Origin: an uncultured Lachnospiraceae bacterium
GTDB taxonomy: Bacteria > Bacillota > Clostridia > Lachnospirales > Lachnospiraceae
Reading direction: 5' to 3'
Assembly: GCA_946554445.1 (NCBI GenBank)
Contig: CAMNSD010000028.1
Coordinates: 1 to 56,750, forward strand
DNA length: 56,750 nt
Shown one piece after another: positions 14,502 to 22,825 of this stretch (position 1 is its first letter; each line of letters starts with the position of its first letter). The notes beneath the pieces were generated by a model that saw nothing but the letters and a program-made list of their open reading frames with translations, was not told where the DNA came from and made no database searches. The position numbers were made by a program, and so were the translations under genes.

Positions 14502-16634
14502 ATGGAAGATATATATATGGATGAGAGGGAACAGGAAGAACTGTTTGGCGAGCGGTATGCGTTGGCATTGGAACGTATCAGGGAAATACCGCAGGAGAAG
14601 GTATGCGCGGAGGCGTTTCAGAAGTACTTTTGCAACATGGCGGAATTTGTCGCTTTGATGAACAAAACCTGGAATGTGGTGGAGAGCGGGGAACTGTTAG
14701 AGATGTCGTTGGCAGGACTTCAGATGCAGAATGAGGAATTGTATCGAGATATTCTGCCGCAGAACTATGATAAAAGCTATGCAAATCCTGATTATGCAGT
14801 AGATTGTCTGGGTGAGTCAATAGGGCCGATGCTATGCTTCCTGTATGCGGAACTGCGGGGAATGATCCCGGCGGCCTTTGAGTTAAACCGTTTTGATATG
14901 GTGATCCGTATGGAACTTCTCTTGGAAATTTATCAGGCTTTTGCCTGTGCGGCACAGGAGGGGATGGAGCAGACAGATGGGGAAAGCGCCGGGGAGATAG
15001 AACGGTGTTTCTTGCCGGAGAAAGAGACGGTACGACAGATACTTTATTGGTATGTGAGCGATTATTATGAGCCGGAAACGGTACGGCACACAGCCAGCCT
15101 TCTGTGTCCGGACAGGGGATTTGCCCGTAGGATTGTTATGGAAAGCGACTTATCTGATTTGCGTTATCTCTATTATTATGGCGAATATGTCACGGAGAAC
15201 GAATTGGAGACGGCCAGACATTTGAACAATATGCCGGCGGAAAAAGTACAATTGATGGCGGATACGTATACGGAGGGGTATCGGATCGGCTTTGAGGTGG
15301 GTAATAAGGATATCTCCATCAAAGAGACAGTGAATATTCGGTATTTTTTGGGATTTGAACGTATGATTCGGGAGGCGGTCAATAACTTTGACCGGATTGG
15401 TCTACAACCTACCTTTTACCGGGCGGGCACTAATATCTTTCGGGGCAGAAGTGTCAATAAGAATGGCTGGTGCGGCGCCAATCCCAACAAGCAGTTTGAT
15501 TATGACCACAGGGAAGACATGGCGCTGGTGCTGGATAGTGCCCTGGTGGAACGCAGACTGGAAGGGTTAAAGAATGCCTTTGAGAAGTGGAAGGCACAGG
15601 CGGCTGTGCATGGAGGACCGGCAGTCCTCGAAATTTTTGGGGAGAAGCCCTTTGTACCGGTGACCAAGGTGACAGCCTGTCATCTGTCGGAGAAACAGCA
15701 GAAATTATCGGTGGAATATGCGGGTAAGGCGGGCGCCTTACAGAATGAATATATCAAAGGGGAGGAGAGGAGCTTTACCATCATTGCCTTCCCCGTGCCG
15801 GATATCGGGGAACAGTTTGCAGAGATTTTTGATGATATTGTGCGGATCAATACATTGGATTACAAGCTGTACCAGGGCATCCAGCAGACCATTATTGATA
15901 CGCTGGATCAGGGAGTGACCGTACAAGTCAAAGGATGCGGCGCAAACCGGACGGACCTGACCGTGCAGCTGCACAAGCTGGAAGATCCCGCCCGCCAGAC
16001 CAACTTTGAAAACTGCGTGGCGGATGTGAATATTCCGGTAGGGGAAGTGTTCACTTCCCCGTTGCTTACGGGAACGAACGGGATCCTTCACGTGACCAGG
16101 GTATTCTTAAATGAACTGGAATATAAGGATCTGTGGCTGCGGTTTGAGGACGGTATGGTGACAGATTACGGCTGTGCAAACTTTACATCAGAGGAAGAAA
16201 ACCGCAAGTATATCCGGGATAATGTACTCCATCATCATGACCGGCTGCCTTTGGGAGAATTTGCCATCGGCACCAACACCACGGCCTATGTGGTGGCACG
16301 CAAGTATGGTATTGAGGATAAGATGCCCATTTTGATTGCGGAGAAGACGGGACCGCACTTTGCGGTGGGGGATACCTGTTATTCCCACGCAGAGAATGTG
16401 CGGGTATATAATCCTGACGGCAAAGAGATTATAGCTAAGGATAACGAGGTGTCAGTTTTACGTGACACAGATGTCAGCAAGGCATATTTCCAGTGTCATA
16501 CGGACATTACGATTCCCTACGATGAACTGGGAGAACTTTCCGTGTTGACTGAGAGGGAAGAGAGAACAGTAATCATCCAAAATGGTCAATTTGTTCTTCC
16601 GGGCTGTGAGGAATTAAACCGGGCTATGGAATAA
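14502..16634 (+). CDS. Long M29-type aminopeptidase with N-terminal helical extension
   Basis: A 710-residue protein (ATG 14502, GAGAGG six bases upstream; a TTG 18 bp earlier is less likely). The C-terminal half carries the marks of the thermophilic aminopeptidase T (M29) family: IPVGEVFTSP with a metal-binding Glu near residue 515, LPLGEFAIGTN near 582, the HFAVGDTCYSHAE region near 620 and a late HTD segment near 664. Standard M29 enzymes are roughly 370-410 residues. Here about 300 extra, mostly helical residues precede the enzyme, with no motif I recognise. It probably releases N-terminal residues from peptides in the cytosol. Confidence 0.8.
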   Translation: MEDIYMDEREQEELFGERYALALERIREIPQEKVCAEAFQKYFCNMAEFVALMNKTWNVVESGELLEMSLAGLQMQNEELYRDILPQNYDKSYANPDYAVDCLGESIGPMLCFLYAELRGMIPAAFELNRFDMVIRMELLLEIYQAFACAAQEGMEQTDGESAGEIERCFLPEKETVRQILYWYVSDYYEPETVRHTASLLCPDRGFARRIVMESDLSDLRYLYYYGEYVTENELETARHLNNMPAEKVQLMADTYTEGYRIGFEVGNKDISIKETVNIRYFLGFERMIREAVNNFDRIGLQPTFYRAGTNIFRGRSVNKNGWCGANPNKQFDYDHREDMALVLDSALVERRLEGLKNAFEKWKAQAAVHGGPAVLEIFGEKPFVPVTKVTACHLSEKQQKLSVEYAGKAGALQNEYIKGEERSFTIIAFPVPDIGEQFAEIFDDIVRINTLDYKLYQGIQQTIIDTLDQGVTVQVKGCGANRTDLTVQLHKLEDPARQTNFENCVADVNIPVGEVFTSPLLTGTNGILHVTRVFLNELEYKDLWLRFEDGMVTDYGCANFTSEEENRKYIRDNVLHHHDRLPLGEFAIGTNTTAYVVARKYGIEDKMPILIAEKTGPHFAVGDTCYSHAENVRVYNPDGKEIIAKDNEVSVLRDTDVSKAYFQCHTDITIPYDELGELSVLTEREERTVIIQNGQFVLPGCEELNRAME

Positions 16635-16689
16635 AAGATGGTTGCGTATCAATCGAAAATCTAGTACACTGGTAGATAGAAAAAGTGTG

Positions 16690-16715
16690 TCCTGCCACAA
16701 GATGTTGTGTCAGGA
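16690..16715 (+). other. Strong hairpin in the purE leader
   Basis: TCCTGCCACAA (16690-16700) and TTGTGTCAGGA (16705-16715) form an eleven-position stem with a single C-T mismatch over a GATG loop. No T run follows on the plus strand. On the minus strand the stem is followed by CACACTTTTTC. A TATAAT lies at 16723-16728 and a repeated GATATC at 16741-16759. The 224-bp leader of purE otherwise shows no riboswitch consensus I can recognise. Confidence 0.5.
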
Positions 16716-16858
16716 GACGGAATATAATGTCTATACTTTAGATATCGGGATGTGATATCAAAATGTAGATTAGGACATGGATATGTAGGATTTAAATTAT
16801 AGAAAGAATATATCAGGAGACAGCAAGATTTAAGAGGAGGATAAAGGAGGAAACACAG

Positions 16859-17368
16859 ATGGCACAGGTTGGTATTGTGATGGGCAGTGATTCCGATATG
16901 CCCGTTATGGCGAAAGCTGCAGATATTTTAGAAGAACTGGGCGTTTCTTATGAGATGACGATTATTTCCGCACACCGGGAACCGGATGTGTTCTTTGAGT
17001 ATGCGAAGAGCGCAGAGGAAAAGGGATTTAAGGTGATCATCGCGGGAGCGGGCAAGGCAGCTCATCTGCCGGGTATGTGCGCGGCAATCTTTCCGATGCC
17101 GGTCATCGGCATCCCCATGAAAACTTCCGATCTTGGCGGCGTGGATTCCCTCTATTCCATTGTGCAGATGCCTTCCGGCATTCCGGTAGCTACTGTGGCG
17201 ATTAACGGGGGACAAAATGCCGGGATTTTGGCGGCTAAGATTCTGGCGGTTTCCGATTCGGCGCTGTTGGCGCGTCTGAAAGAGTATTCCAAGAGCCTGA
17301 AAGAGAGCGTGCAGGAGAAGGATAAAAAGTTGCAGGAAGTGGGATATAAGACTTATTTGAAGGCATAG
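16859..17368 (+). CDS. purE: N5-carboxyaminoimidazole ribonucleotide mutase
   Basis: De novo purine synthesis: isomerises N5-CAIR to CAIR (class I PurE). The 169-residue protein carries the expected motifs GSDSDMPVM, ISAHREPD and GAGKAAHLPGM. Two Shine-Dalgarno sequences (AGGAGG and AAAGGAGG) lie just upstream of the ATG, which suggests strong translation. It is the first gene of purE-purM-purN-purD. A hairpin separates it from purM. Confidence 0.96.
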   Translation: MAQVGIVMGSDSDMPVMAKAADILEELGVSYEMTIISAHREPDVFFEYAKSAEEKGFKVIIAGAGKAAHLPGMCAAIFPMPVIGIPMKTSDLGGVDSLYSIVQMPSGIPVATVAINGGQNAGILAAKILAVSDSALLARLKEYSKSLKESVQEKDKKLQEVGYKTYLKA

Positions 17369-17375
17369 CGTGAGA

Positions 17376-17400
17376 AGAATGCCCAAAGTACGGGCATTCT
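17376..17400 (+). other. Intergenic hairpin between purE and purM
   Basis: AGAATGCCC (17376-17384) and GGGCATTCT (17392-17400) form a perfect 9-bp stem around AAAGTAC. No T run follows, so it is more likely an mRNA stabiliser or processing site than a full terminator. Confidence 0.45.
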
Positions 17401-17438
17401 CCGCATACATTTATGATGGATAGAGGAGGACCAAAACC

Positions 17439-18461
17439 ATGGATTACAAGACAGCGGGTGTTGATATTGAAGCTGGATACCGTTCGGTAGAATTGATGAA
17501 AGAATATGTGAAGGGAACCATGCGTCCGGAAGTGCTGGGCGGACTTGGTGGGTTCTCCGGTGCGTTTTCTTTGGAGAAGATCAAAGGTATGGAGAAACCG
17601 GTGCTTTTATCCGGCACGGATGGCGTGGGAACCAAGATTCAATTGGCTTTTCTGCTGGACCGGCATGACACGGTGGGAATCGACTGTGTGGCCATGTGTG
17701 TGAACGATGTGGTCTGCGCGGGGGCGGAGCCTTTGTTCTTCCTGGATTACATTGCCTGTGGTAAGAATTATCCGGAGAAGATTGCAGCCATTGTTAAAGG
17801 TGTGGCCGAAGGTTGTAAGCAGGCCGGAGCGGCGCTGATCGGCGGTGAGACTGCGGAGCATCCGGGATTGATGCCGGAGGAGGAATATGATCTGGCAGGA
17901 TTTGCAGTGGGCGTGGCGGATGAAAAAGACCTGATTACAGGAGAGCATATAAAGGCCGGGGACGTTTTGATCGGAATTGCATCTTCGGGTGTACATAGCA
18001 ATGGATTTTCCCTGATCCGCAAGGTGTTTGCGGTGACAAAGGAGAGTCTGTCTGTCTATTATGATGAACTGGGAACAACGCTTGGGGAGGCGCTTCTTAC
18101 GCCTACCAGGATTTATGTGAAAGCCCTGCGGAGTGTGAAAGAGGCGGGCGTGACGGTCAAGGGATGCAGCCATATCACGGGTGGCGGTTTCTATGAAAAT
18201 ATTCCCAGAATGCTGCCGGAGGGCGTGTCTGCGCGGGTACAGAAAGACAGCTATCCTATTCCGCCGATTTTTGGACTTTTGCAAAAGACCGGCAGTCTGG
18301 AAGAAAAGATGATGTATAACACCTACAACATGGGACTGGGTATGGTATTGGCAGTGGATGCGGCGGATGCCAAGCAGACGGTGGAAGCATTGAAGGCAGC
18401 AGGAGAACAGGCTTATATTGTGGGCGATGTAGTGGCCGGGAATAGAGAAGTTATTTTATAG
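17439..18461 (+). CDS. purM: Phosphoribosylformylglycinamidine cyclo-ligase
   Basis: ATP-dependent ring closure of FGAM to AIR in purine synthesis. The 340-residue length is typical. Recognisable segments are GGFSGAFSL, the ATP-site [41 protein letters not shown] and the C-terminal [14 protein letters not shown]. The ATG follows GAGGAGGA. It lies in the pur operon, 21 bp before purN. Confidence 0.97.
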   Translation: MDYKTAGVDIEAGYRSVELMKEYVKGTMRPEVLGGLGGFSGAFSLEKIKGMEKPVLLSGTDGVGTKIQLAFLLDRHDTVGIDCVAMCVNDVVCAGAEPLFFLDYIACGKNYPEKIAAIVKGVAEGCKQAGAALIGGETAEHPGLMPEEEYDLAGFAVGVADEKDLITGEHIKAGDVLIGIASSGVHSNGFSLIRKVFAVTKESLSVYYDELGTTLGEALLTPTRIYVKALRSVKEAGVTVKGCSHITGGGFYENIPRMLPEGVSARVQKDSYPIPPIFGLLQKTGSLEEKMMYNTYNMGLGMVLAVDAADAKQTVEALKAAGEQAYIVGDVVAGNREVIL

Positions 18462-18482
18462 AACGGGGAAGGTTAGGGAAAG

Positions 18483-19109
18483 ATGCTTAAGATAGTGGTG
18501 TGCGTGTCCGGCGGCGGCACAAATCTGCAGGCGATTATTGACGGTGTGACGCAGGGCTCCATTGTAAATACACAAATTAGGAAGGTGATCAGCAACAACC
18601 GAGGGGCTTATGCTCTTACGCGTGCCAAAAACGCGGGGATTGAGGCTGTCTGTGTATCTCCGAAAGAGTATGCGGACCGGGAAGCCTTTAACCAGGCGTT
18701 TCTGGAGGAGATAAATAAGGCGGAACCGGATCTGATCGTGTTGGCGGGTTTTTTGGTGAAGATTCCGGAGGAACTGATCAGCAGCTACCCGCACCGTATC
18801 ATCAACATTCATCCGTCCCTGATTCCGTCTTTTTGTGGCACCGGGTATTATGGGTTAAAGGTGCACGAGGCGGCGCTAAAAAGAGGCGTGAAGGTTACGG
18901 GCGCTACCGTGCATTTTGTGGACGAGGGCATGGATACGGGACCGATTATCATGCAGAAAGCTGTGGCAGTGCGGGAAGGCGATACGCCGGAGATTCTGCA
19001 GAAGAGGGTTATGGAAGAAGCAGAGTGGGTGATTTTGCCTTGGTGCATTAATCTGATCGCTGGCGGCAAGGTGAAAGTGGAGAACGGCAGAGTTTATATT
19101 TCTGAATAG
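18483..19109 (+). CDS. purN: Phosphoribosylglycinamide formyltransferase
   Basis: Transfers a formyl group from 10-formyl-tetrahydrofolate to GAR. The 208-residue protein has the N-terminal phosphate loop VCVSGGGTNLQAII, the catalytic NIHPSLIPSF (Asn, His) and VDEGMDTGPII (Asp). It follows purM by 21 bp. Confidence 0.96.
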   Translation: MLKIVVCVSGGGTNLQAIIDGVTQGSIVNTQIRKVISNNRGAYALTRAKNAGIEAVCVSPKEYADREAFNQAFLEEINKAEPDLIVLAGFLVKIPEELISSYPHRIINIHPSLIPSFCGTGYYGLKVHEAALKRGVKVTGATVHFVDEGMDTGPIIMQKAVAVREGDTPEILQKRVMEEAEWVILPWCINLIAGGKVKVENGRVYISE

Positions 19110-19189
19110 AGAGTCAAATCACACGAAGATGCTGATTTATCATACATAAATTTGCAACAGGATACACAGAAAGGAATAGGTATAGGAGC

Positions 19190-20461
19190 ATGAAAGTATT
19201 GATTGTGGGAAGCGGCGGCAGAGAGCACACGATTGCGGCCTGTGTGGCAAAAAGCCCGAAGGTGGAGAAGATATATTGTGCGCCCGGCAATGCGGGTATC
19301 GGACAGATTGCAGAGTGTCTGCCTATCGGTGCCATGGAATTTGATAAGTTGGTGGCCTTTGCCAAAGAACAAGCCATCGATCTGACCATCGTGGGTATGG
19401 AAGATCCGCTGGTAGGCGGTCTGGTGGACGAGATGGAGGCGGCAGGTCTTCGGGTGTTTGGTCCGAAGAAGAATGCGGCAATCTTAGAGGGCAGTAAGGC
19501 ATTCTCTAAAGACCTGATGAAAAAGTATAAGATTCCCACAGCAGCTTATGAGAATTTTGACGATCCACAGGCGGCGTTGGCTTATCTGGAACAGGCCAAG
19601 ATGCCCGTGGTGCTGAAGGCCGACGGACTTGCCCTGGGGAAGGGCGTGCTGATCTGTGAAACGCTTGAGGAGGCCAAAGAAGGCGTACGCACGATCATGG
19701 AGGATAAGAAGTTTGGCGACTCCGGTAATCGGATGGTGATTGAAGAGTTCATGACAGGACGCGAAGTGTCCGTACTTTCCTTTGTGGACGGCAAGTCTAT
19801 CCGCACCCTGCCTTCCGCCCAGGACCACAAGCGGGCGATGGATGGCGACCAGGGGTTGAATACGGGCGGTATGGGCAGCTTTTCCCCCACACCTTTCTAT
19901 ACGGAGGAAGTGGATGCGTTCTGTAAGAAGTATATTTTCCAGGCTACCGTGGATGCCATGGCGGCGGAAGGAAGACCATTTACGGGCATTATTTTCTTCG
20001 GGCTGATGTTGACGGAGGATGGGCCGAGGGTACTTGAATATAATGCCAGGTTCGGTGATCCGGAGGTGCAGGTGGTGCTGCCGCGTATGAAAAATGATGT
20101 GATTGATGTGATCGAGGCATGTATTGATGGCAAACTGGATCAGATGGATCTGCAGTTTGAAGATAATGCTGCGGTCTGCGTCATTTTGGCTTCCGAAGGT
20201 TATCCCGTATCTTATGAAAAGGGATTCGTGATAAAGGGACTGGAAAACTTTGATGGAAAAGACGATTACTATTGTTTCCATGCGGGGACAAAGAAGACGG
20301 AAGCGGGAATCGTCACAAACGGCGGCCGGGTGCTTGGGGTTACGGCGAAAGGAGCCACGCTCAAAGAAGCCAGGGCTAACGCCTATGAGGCAACGAAGTG
20401 GGTAGATTTTGATCATAAATATATGAGAAACGATATCGGAAAAGCGATTGATGAAGCGTAG
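19190..20461 (+). CDS. purD: Phosphoribosylamine-glycine ligase (GAR synthetase)
   Basis: An ATP-grasp enzyme joining glycine to phosphoribosylamine. The 423-residue length is standard. Visible are the N-terminal GSGGREHTIA, KADGLALGKGV of the ATP-grasp B domain, the NTGGMGSFSP loop and the metal/ATP segment EYNARFGDPEVQ. It is the last pur gene of the window. purF, purC, purL and purH are not nearby. Confidence 0.97.
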   Translation: MKVLIVGSGGREHTIAACVAKSPKVEKIYCAPGNAGIGQIAECLPIGAMEFDKLVAFAKEQAIDLTIVGMEDPLVGGLVDEMEAAGLRVFGPKKNAAILEGSKAFSKDLMKKYKIPTAAYENFDDPQAALAYLEQAKMPVVLKADGLALGKGVLICETLEEAKEGVRTIMEDKKFGDSGNRMVIEEFMTGREVSVLSFVDGKSIRTLPSAQDHKRAMDGDQGLNTGGMGSFSPTPFYTEEVDAFCKKYIFQATVDAMAAEGRPFTGIIFFGLMLTEDGPRVLEYNARFGDPEVQVVLPRMKNDVIDVIEACIDGKLDQMDLQFEDNAAVCVILASEGYPVSYEKGFVIKGLENFDGKDDYYCFHAGTKKTEAGIVTNGGRVLGVTAKGATLKEARANAYEATKWVDFDHKYMRNDIGKAIDEA

Positions 20462-20506
20462 AGGAGCGCTTGCGTAAAAGGCTAAAGGGTAAAAGGAGTG
20501 ATCTGA

Positions 20507-20995
20507 ATGAGCAGTAAAGAAGAAAAAATCAGAATGCTCAAGAAAGAGTTTCAAGAAACAAATACATATAACAGACCAACCTATTGTCAGGAGTGCGGCG
20601 GGGTAATGGTTTTTAAAGGAGTAGGAGAATACCAGTGTGAAAAATGTGGATTTCTGGCATATGATGACTATGGTAAAGCGCGCAACTATTTAGAAAAACA
20701 TACGGGAGCCACTACGGCGCAGGTGTCGGAGGCTACCGGTGTTTCGCAACGGTCCATCCGGGAGATGCTCAAGGAAGCGAGACTGGAGATTGCGGCTAAT
20801 TCCAATTTCTTCCTGCAGTGTGAGATCTGCGGGGCGAATATCCGTATGGGGAGATATTGTCCCAAATGTGAGACGGCTTATCATAGGAATCTGGAAGAAC
20901 AGGCAAGAGTCAGAAACGAGAAAATGGCTGGTTTCAGTACGGAGAGACGCAAGGCGGAAGAAGGATCCAAGAGGTTCAAGAGAGAAGAGTTCTAA
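20507..20995 (+). CDS. Double zinc-ribbon protein resembling flagellar-operon protein YvyF
   Basis: A 162-residue protein with two Cys4 zinc ribbons flanking a short helix-turn-helix-like middle. The N-terminal ribbon uses CQEC and CEKC, the middle reads TTAQVSEATGVSQRSIREML, and the C-terminal ribbon uses CEIC and CPKC. The second half matches the layout of the flagellar-region protein family typified by Bacillus YvyF. No flagellar gene is near, so the role here is open. It could be a small regulator. It is followed closely by the SH3b protein gene. Confidence 0.7.
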   Translation: MSSKEEKIRMLKKEFQETNTYNRPTYCQECGGVMVFKGVGEYQCEKCGFLAYDDYGKARNYLEKHTGATTAQVSEATGVSQRSIREMLKEARLEIAANSNFFLQCEICGANIRMGRYCPKCETAYHRNLEEQARVRNEKMAGFSTERRKAEEGSKRFKREEF

Positions 20996-21026
20996 GTGTA
21001 TAGGCTTAGAAGAGGGAGAAAGGAAT

Positions 21027-22427
21027 ATGAGGATACAGAAGAGGGAACAAGGTAAAAGAGTAATAGGATACATGATGAAGGGGATACTCACGGCAGCTTG
21101 CATGACAGTTATGGTTTGGTGTATGCCTATTGTCAGTCAGGCGGAAGCGACGGGTAAAGTCATTCCCAATTCTGTCAATATCCGAAAATCGCCTGATGTG
21201 AATAGTGAGGTGGTGGGCAGTTCCACCATTGGCAAGGAAGTAACGATCAAGGGTAAGGTAAGCGCTTCCGGTACTACCTGGTATCAGGTGTATGTGAGCG
21301 GCGATACGCTGGGATACATCCGTGCCGATATGCTGGAGCCGGAGGCGGAGGCCGAGATTCCCGTTGTGTCGGTGGAAAGTTCCGGTTCTTCGTCCAGTTC
21401 TTCATCGGATACACCGTCGGATACGTCGAGCGGGGATGCACAGCCGCAGGAGACATCATCCGGAGATTCTGGGACTGCAGGAGGCAATACTTCTGTCGGA
21501 AGCGCATCGGTAGCCGCGGATGAGTCCGTGGATTTACAGTACGCTAAGATCAAGGTAAATTCCAGGGTGAGACCGGAGCCTTCTACCAAAAAGAACGCAA
21601 TAGGCAGCCTGACGGAAGGCTCCCAAGTAGTAGTGAGCGGTAAGTCCGCCGGAAGCGATGGAAAAACCTGGTATTATGTTTCTTATACTGCCTCCAACGG
21701 ATCGGAAGGAACAGGGTTTATCCGTGAGGATTTGCTGGAACTGGGAGAGATGGTGCAGGTGGAGGAAGAGCCGCCGCAGGAAGAAGTGCCGGTGGATGAG
21801 CCGGAGCCGATAGCGCCTGTTGTCAGCAATGATTATGTCGTGCGGTTGGAACAGTCGGAAAGTGGTCCTGTTTGGTATCTGGATGACAATATACGCGGAG
21901 ACAGCCATGAACTGGAGGCGCTTTTGCAGTCTGCATTTTCCAAGTCACAGGCGGAGGAGGAAGCTGCCAAAGCGGTGGTGAAACAACGGATTGTGATCGT
22001 GGTGCTGGTGATCTTGTTGGTGGCACTTATTGTGGCAGTCGTTATTATGGCTCTCAAGCTGCGGGACGCCTATTATGAAGATTATGAGGACGATGAGGAA
22101 GATGAAGAGGAAGAAAGGCCCGCAAGACGCCGCGCAAGGAATGAGGAGCCGGTAGAGGAGAGACCTGTACGCCGCAGCGCGGTGCAGGAAACAGCAGAGA
22201 GACGGCGGAGCAGTGAACAGCGGAGCGGTCGAAGTGAAAGAGGAGAACGCAGTGAACGTGGTGAGCGCGGTGAGCGCAGGACGCCCAGAGAGAGGGCTTA
22301 TGAGGACGGTCCAGCCCAAAGCAGGGACGTCAAAGCAGCCCCCAAGCGCAAGCCTAAGAATTTCCTGTTGGATGACGATGAGTTTGAATTTGAGTTTTTG
22401 AATATGGATGATAAAGATTTGATGTAA
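21027..22427 (+). CDS. SH3b-domain membrane protein with long charged tail
   Basis: A 466-residue protein. I chose the ATG at 21027 (AGGA just upstream) over a longer reading that overlaps the preceding gene. Order: hydrophobic export segment at about 13-38, first bacterial SH3 domain at 43-103, a Ser/Thr/Gly-rich linker to about 165, second SH3 domain at 170-238, an acidic proline-rich stretch, a transmembrane helix at about 320-345, then a tail that is first very acidic and then Arg/Glu-rich with repeated SERGER-like units, ending in a run of Asp/Glu/Phe. The SH3 domains probably bind peptidoglycan outside the cell, with the tail inside. It lies 14 bp before the GntR gene. Confidence 0.8.
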   Translation: MRIQKREQGKRVIGYMMKGILTAACMTVMVWCMPIVSQAEATGKVIPNSVNIRKSPDVNSEVVGSSTIGKEVTIKGKVSASGTTWYQVYVSGDTLGYIRADMLEPEAEAEIPVVSVESSGSSSSSSSDTPSDTSSGDAQPQETSSGDSGTAGGNTSVGSASVAADESVDLQYAKIKVNSRVRPEPSTKKNAIGSLTEGSQVVVSGKSAGSDGKTWYYVSYTASNGSEGTGFIREDLLELGEMVQVEEEPPQEEVPVDEPEPIAPVVSNDYVVRLEQSESGPVWYLDDNIRGDSHELEALLQSAFSKSQAEEEAAKAVVKQRIVIVVLVILLVALIVAVVIMALKLRDAYYEDYEDDEEDEEEERPARRRARNEEPVEERPVRRSAVQETAERRRSSEQRSGRSERGERSERGERGERRTPRERAYEDGPAQSRDVKAAPKRKPKNFLLDDDEFEFEFLNMDDKDLM

Positions 22428-22441
22428 CGGGATTGGTAGAA

Positions 22442-22825
22442 ATGTTTATAGAGATTGATTTTAACAGCGATGAAGCGATATACATGCAGCTGCGCAATCA
22501 GATTATCATGGGGATTGCGGCCTCCAGATTTCAGGAGGGCGATATGCTGCCATCGGTCAGACAGCTGGCAGATACCATCGGTATCAATATGCATACGGTC
22601 AACAAGGCGTATACAGTTCTCAAGCAGGAGGGCTACGTGAAGGTAGACCGTAGAAAAGGCGCTATGATTGCCGTGGACATTGACAAGATACGTGCGATGG
22701 AAGATGTGAGGGAAGATTTGCTGGTAACCCTTGCAAAGGCCAGTTGTAAGAATATTTCCAGGGAAGAAGTGCATGCTCTTATAGATGAAATCTATGAGGA
22801 ATATGGGAAAGGAATGGATGATTGA
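22442..22825 (+). CDS. GntR-family transcriptional regulator (YtrA/YhcF type)
   Basis: A 127-residue regulator with a winged-helix GntR domain: EAIYMQLRNQIIMGIAASR, then MLPSVRQLADTIGINMHTVNKAY, followed by a short C-terminal helical part as in YtrA/YhcF-type regulators that lack a large ligand domain. The ATG at 22442 is preferred to a TTG nine bases upstream. Its last base overlaps the clpC start, so the two are coupled. By position it may control clpC, the job done by CtsR in Bacillus; this is inference. Confidence 0.85.
   Translation: MFIEIDFNSDEAIYMQLRNQIIMGIAASRFQEGDMLPSVRQLADTIGINMHTVNKAYTVLKQEGYVKVDRRKGAMIAVDIDKIRAMEDVREDLLVTLAKASCKNISREEVHALIDEIYEEYGKGMDD

Noticed and set aside
16635..16858. 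Purine, PRPP or ZTP riboswitch upstream of purE
   Set aside because: None of the conserved cores of these riboswitches could be found; only a hairpin without T run is visible.
20739..21026. N-terminal extension of the SH3b protein overlapping the zinc-ribbon gene
   Set aside because: The extension is arginine-rich out-of-frame sequence of the upstream gene with no ribosome site. The ATG at 21027 has a good site and begins the signal segment.
22201..22300. Short DNA repeats in the tail of the SH3b gene as a CRISPR or regulatory repeat
   Set aside because: They lie in frame and encode SERGER-like charged units, a coding low-complexity stretch without spacers.
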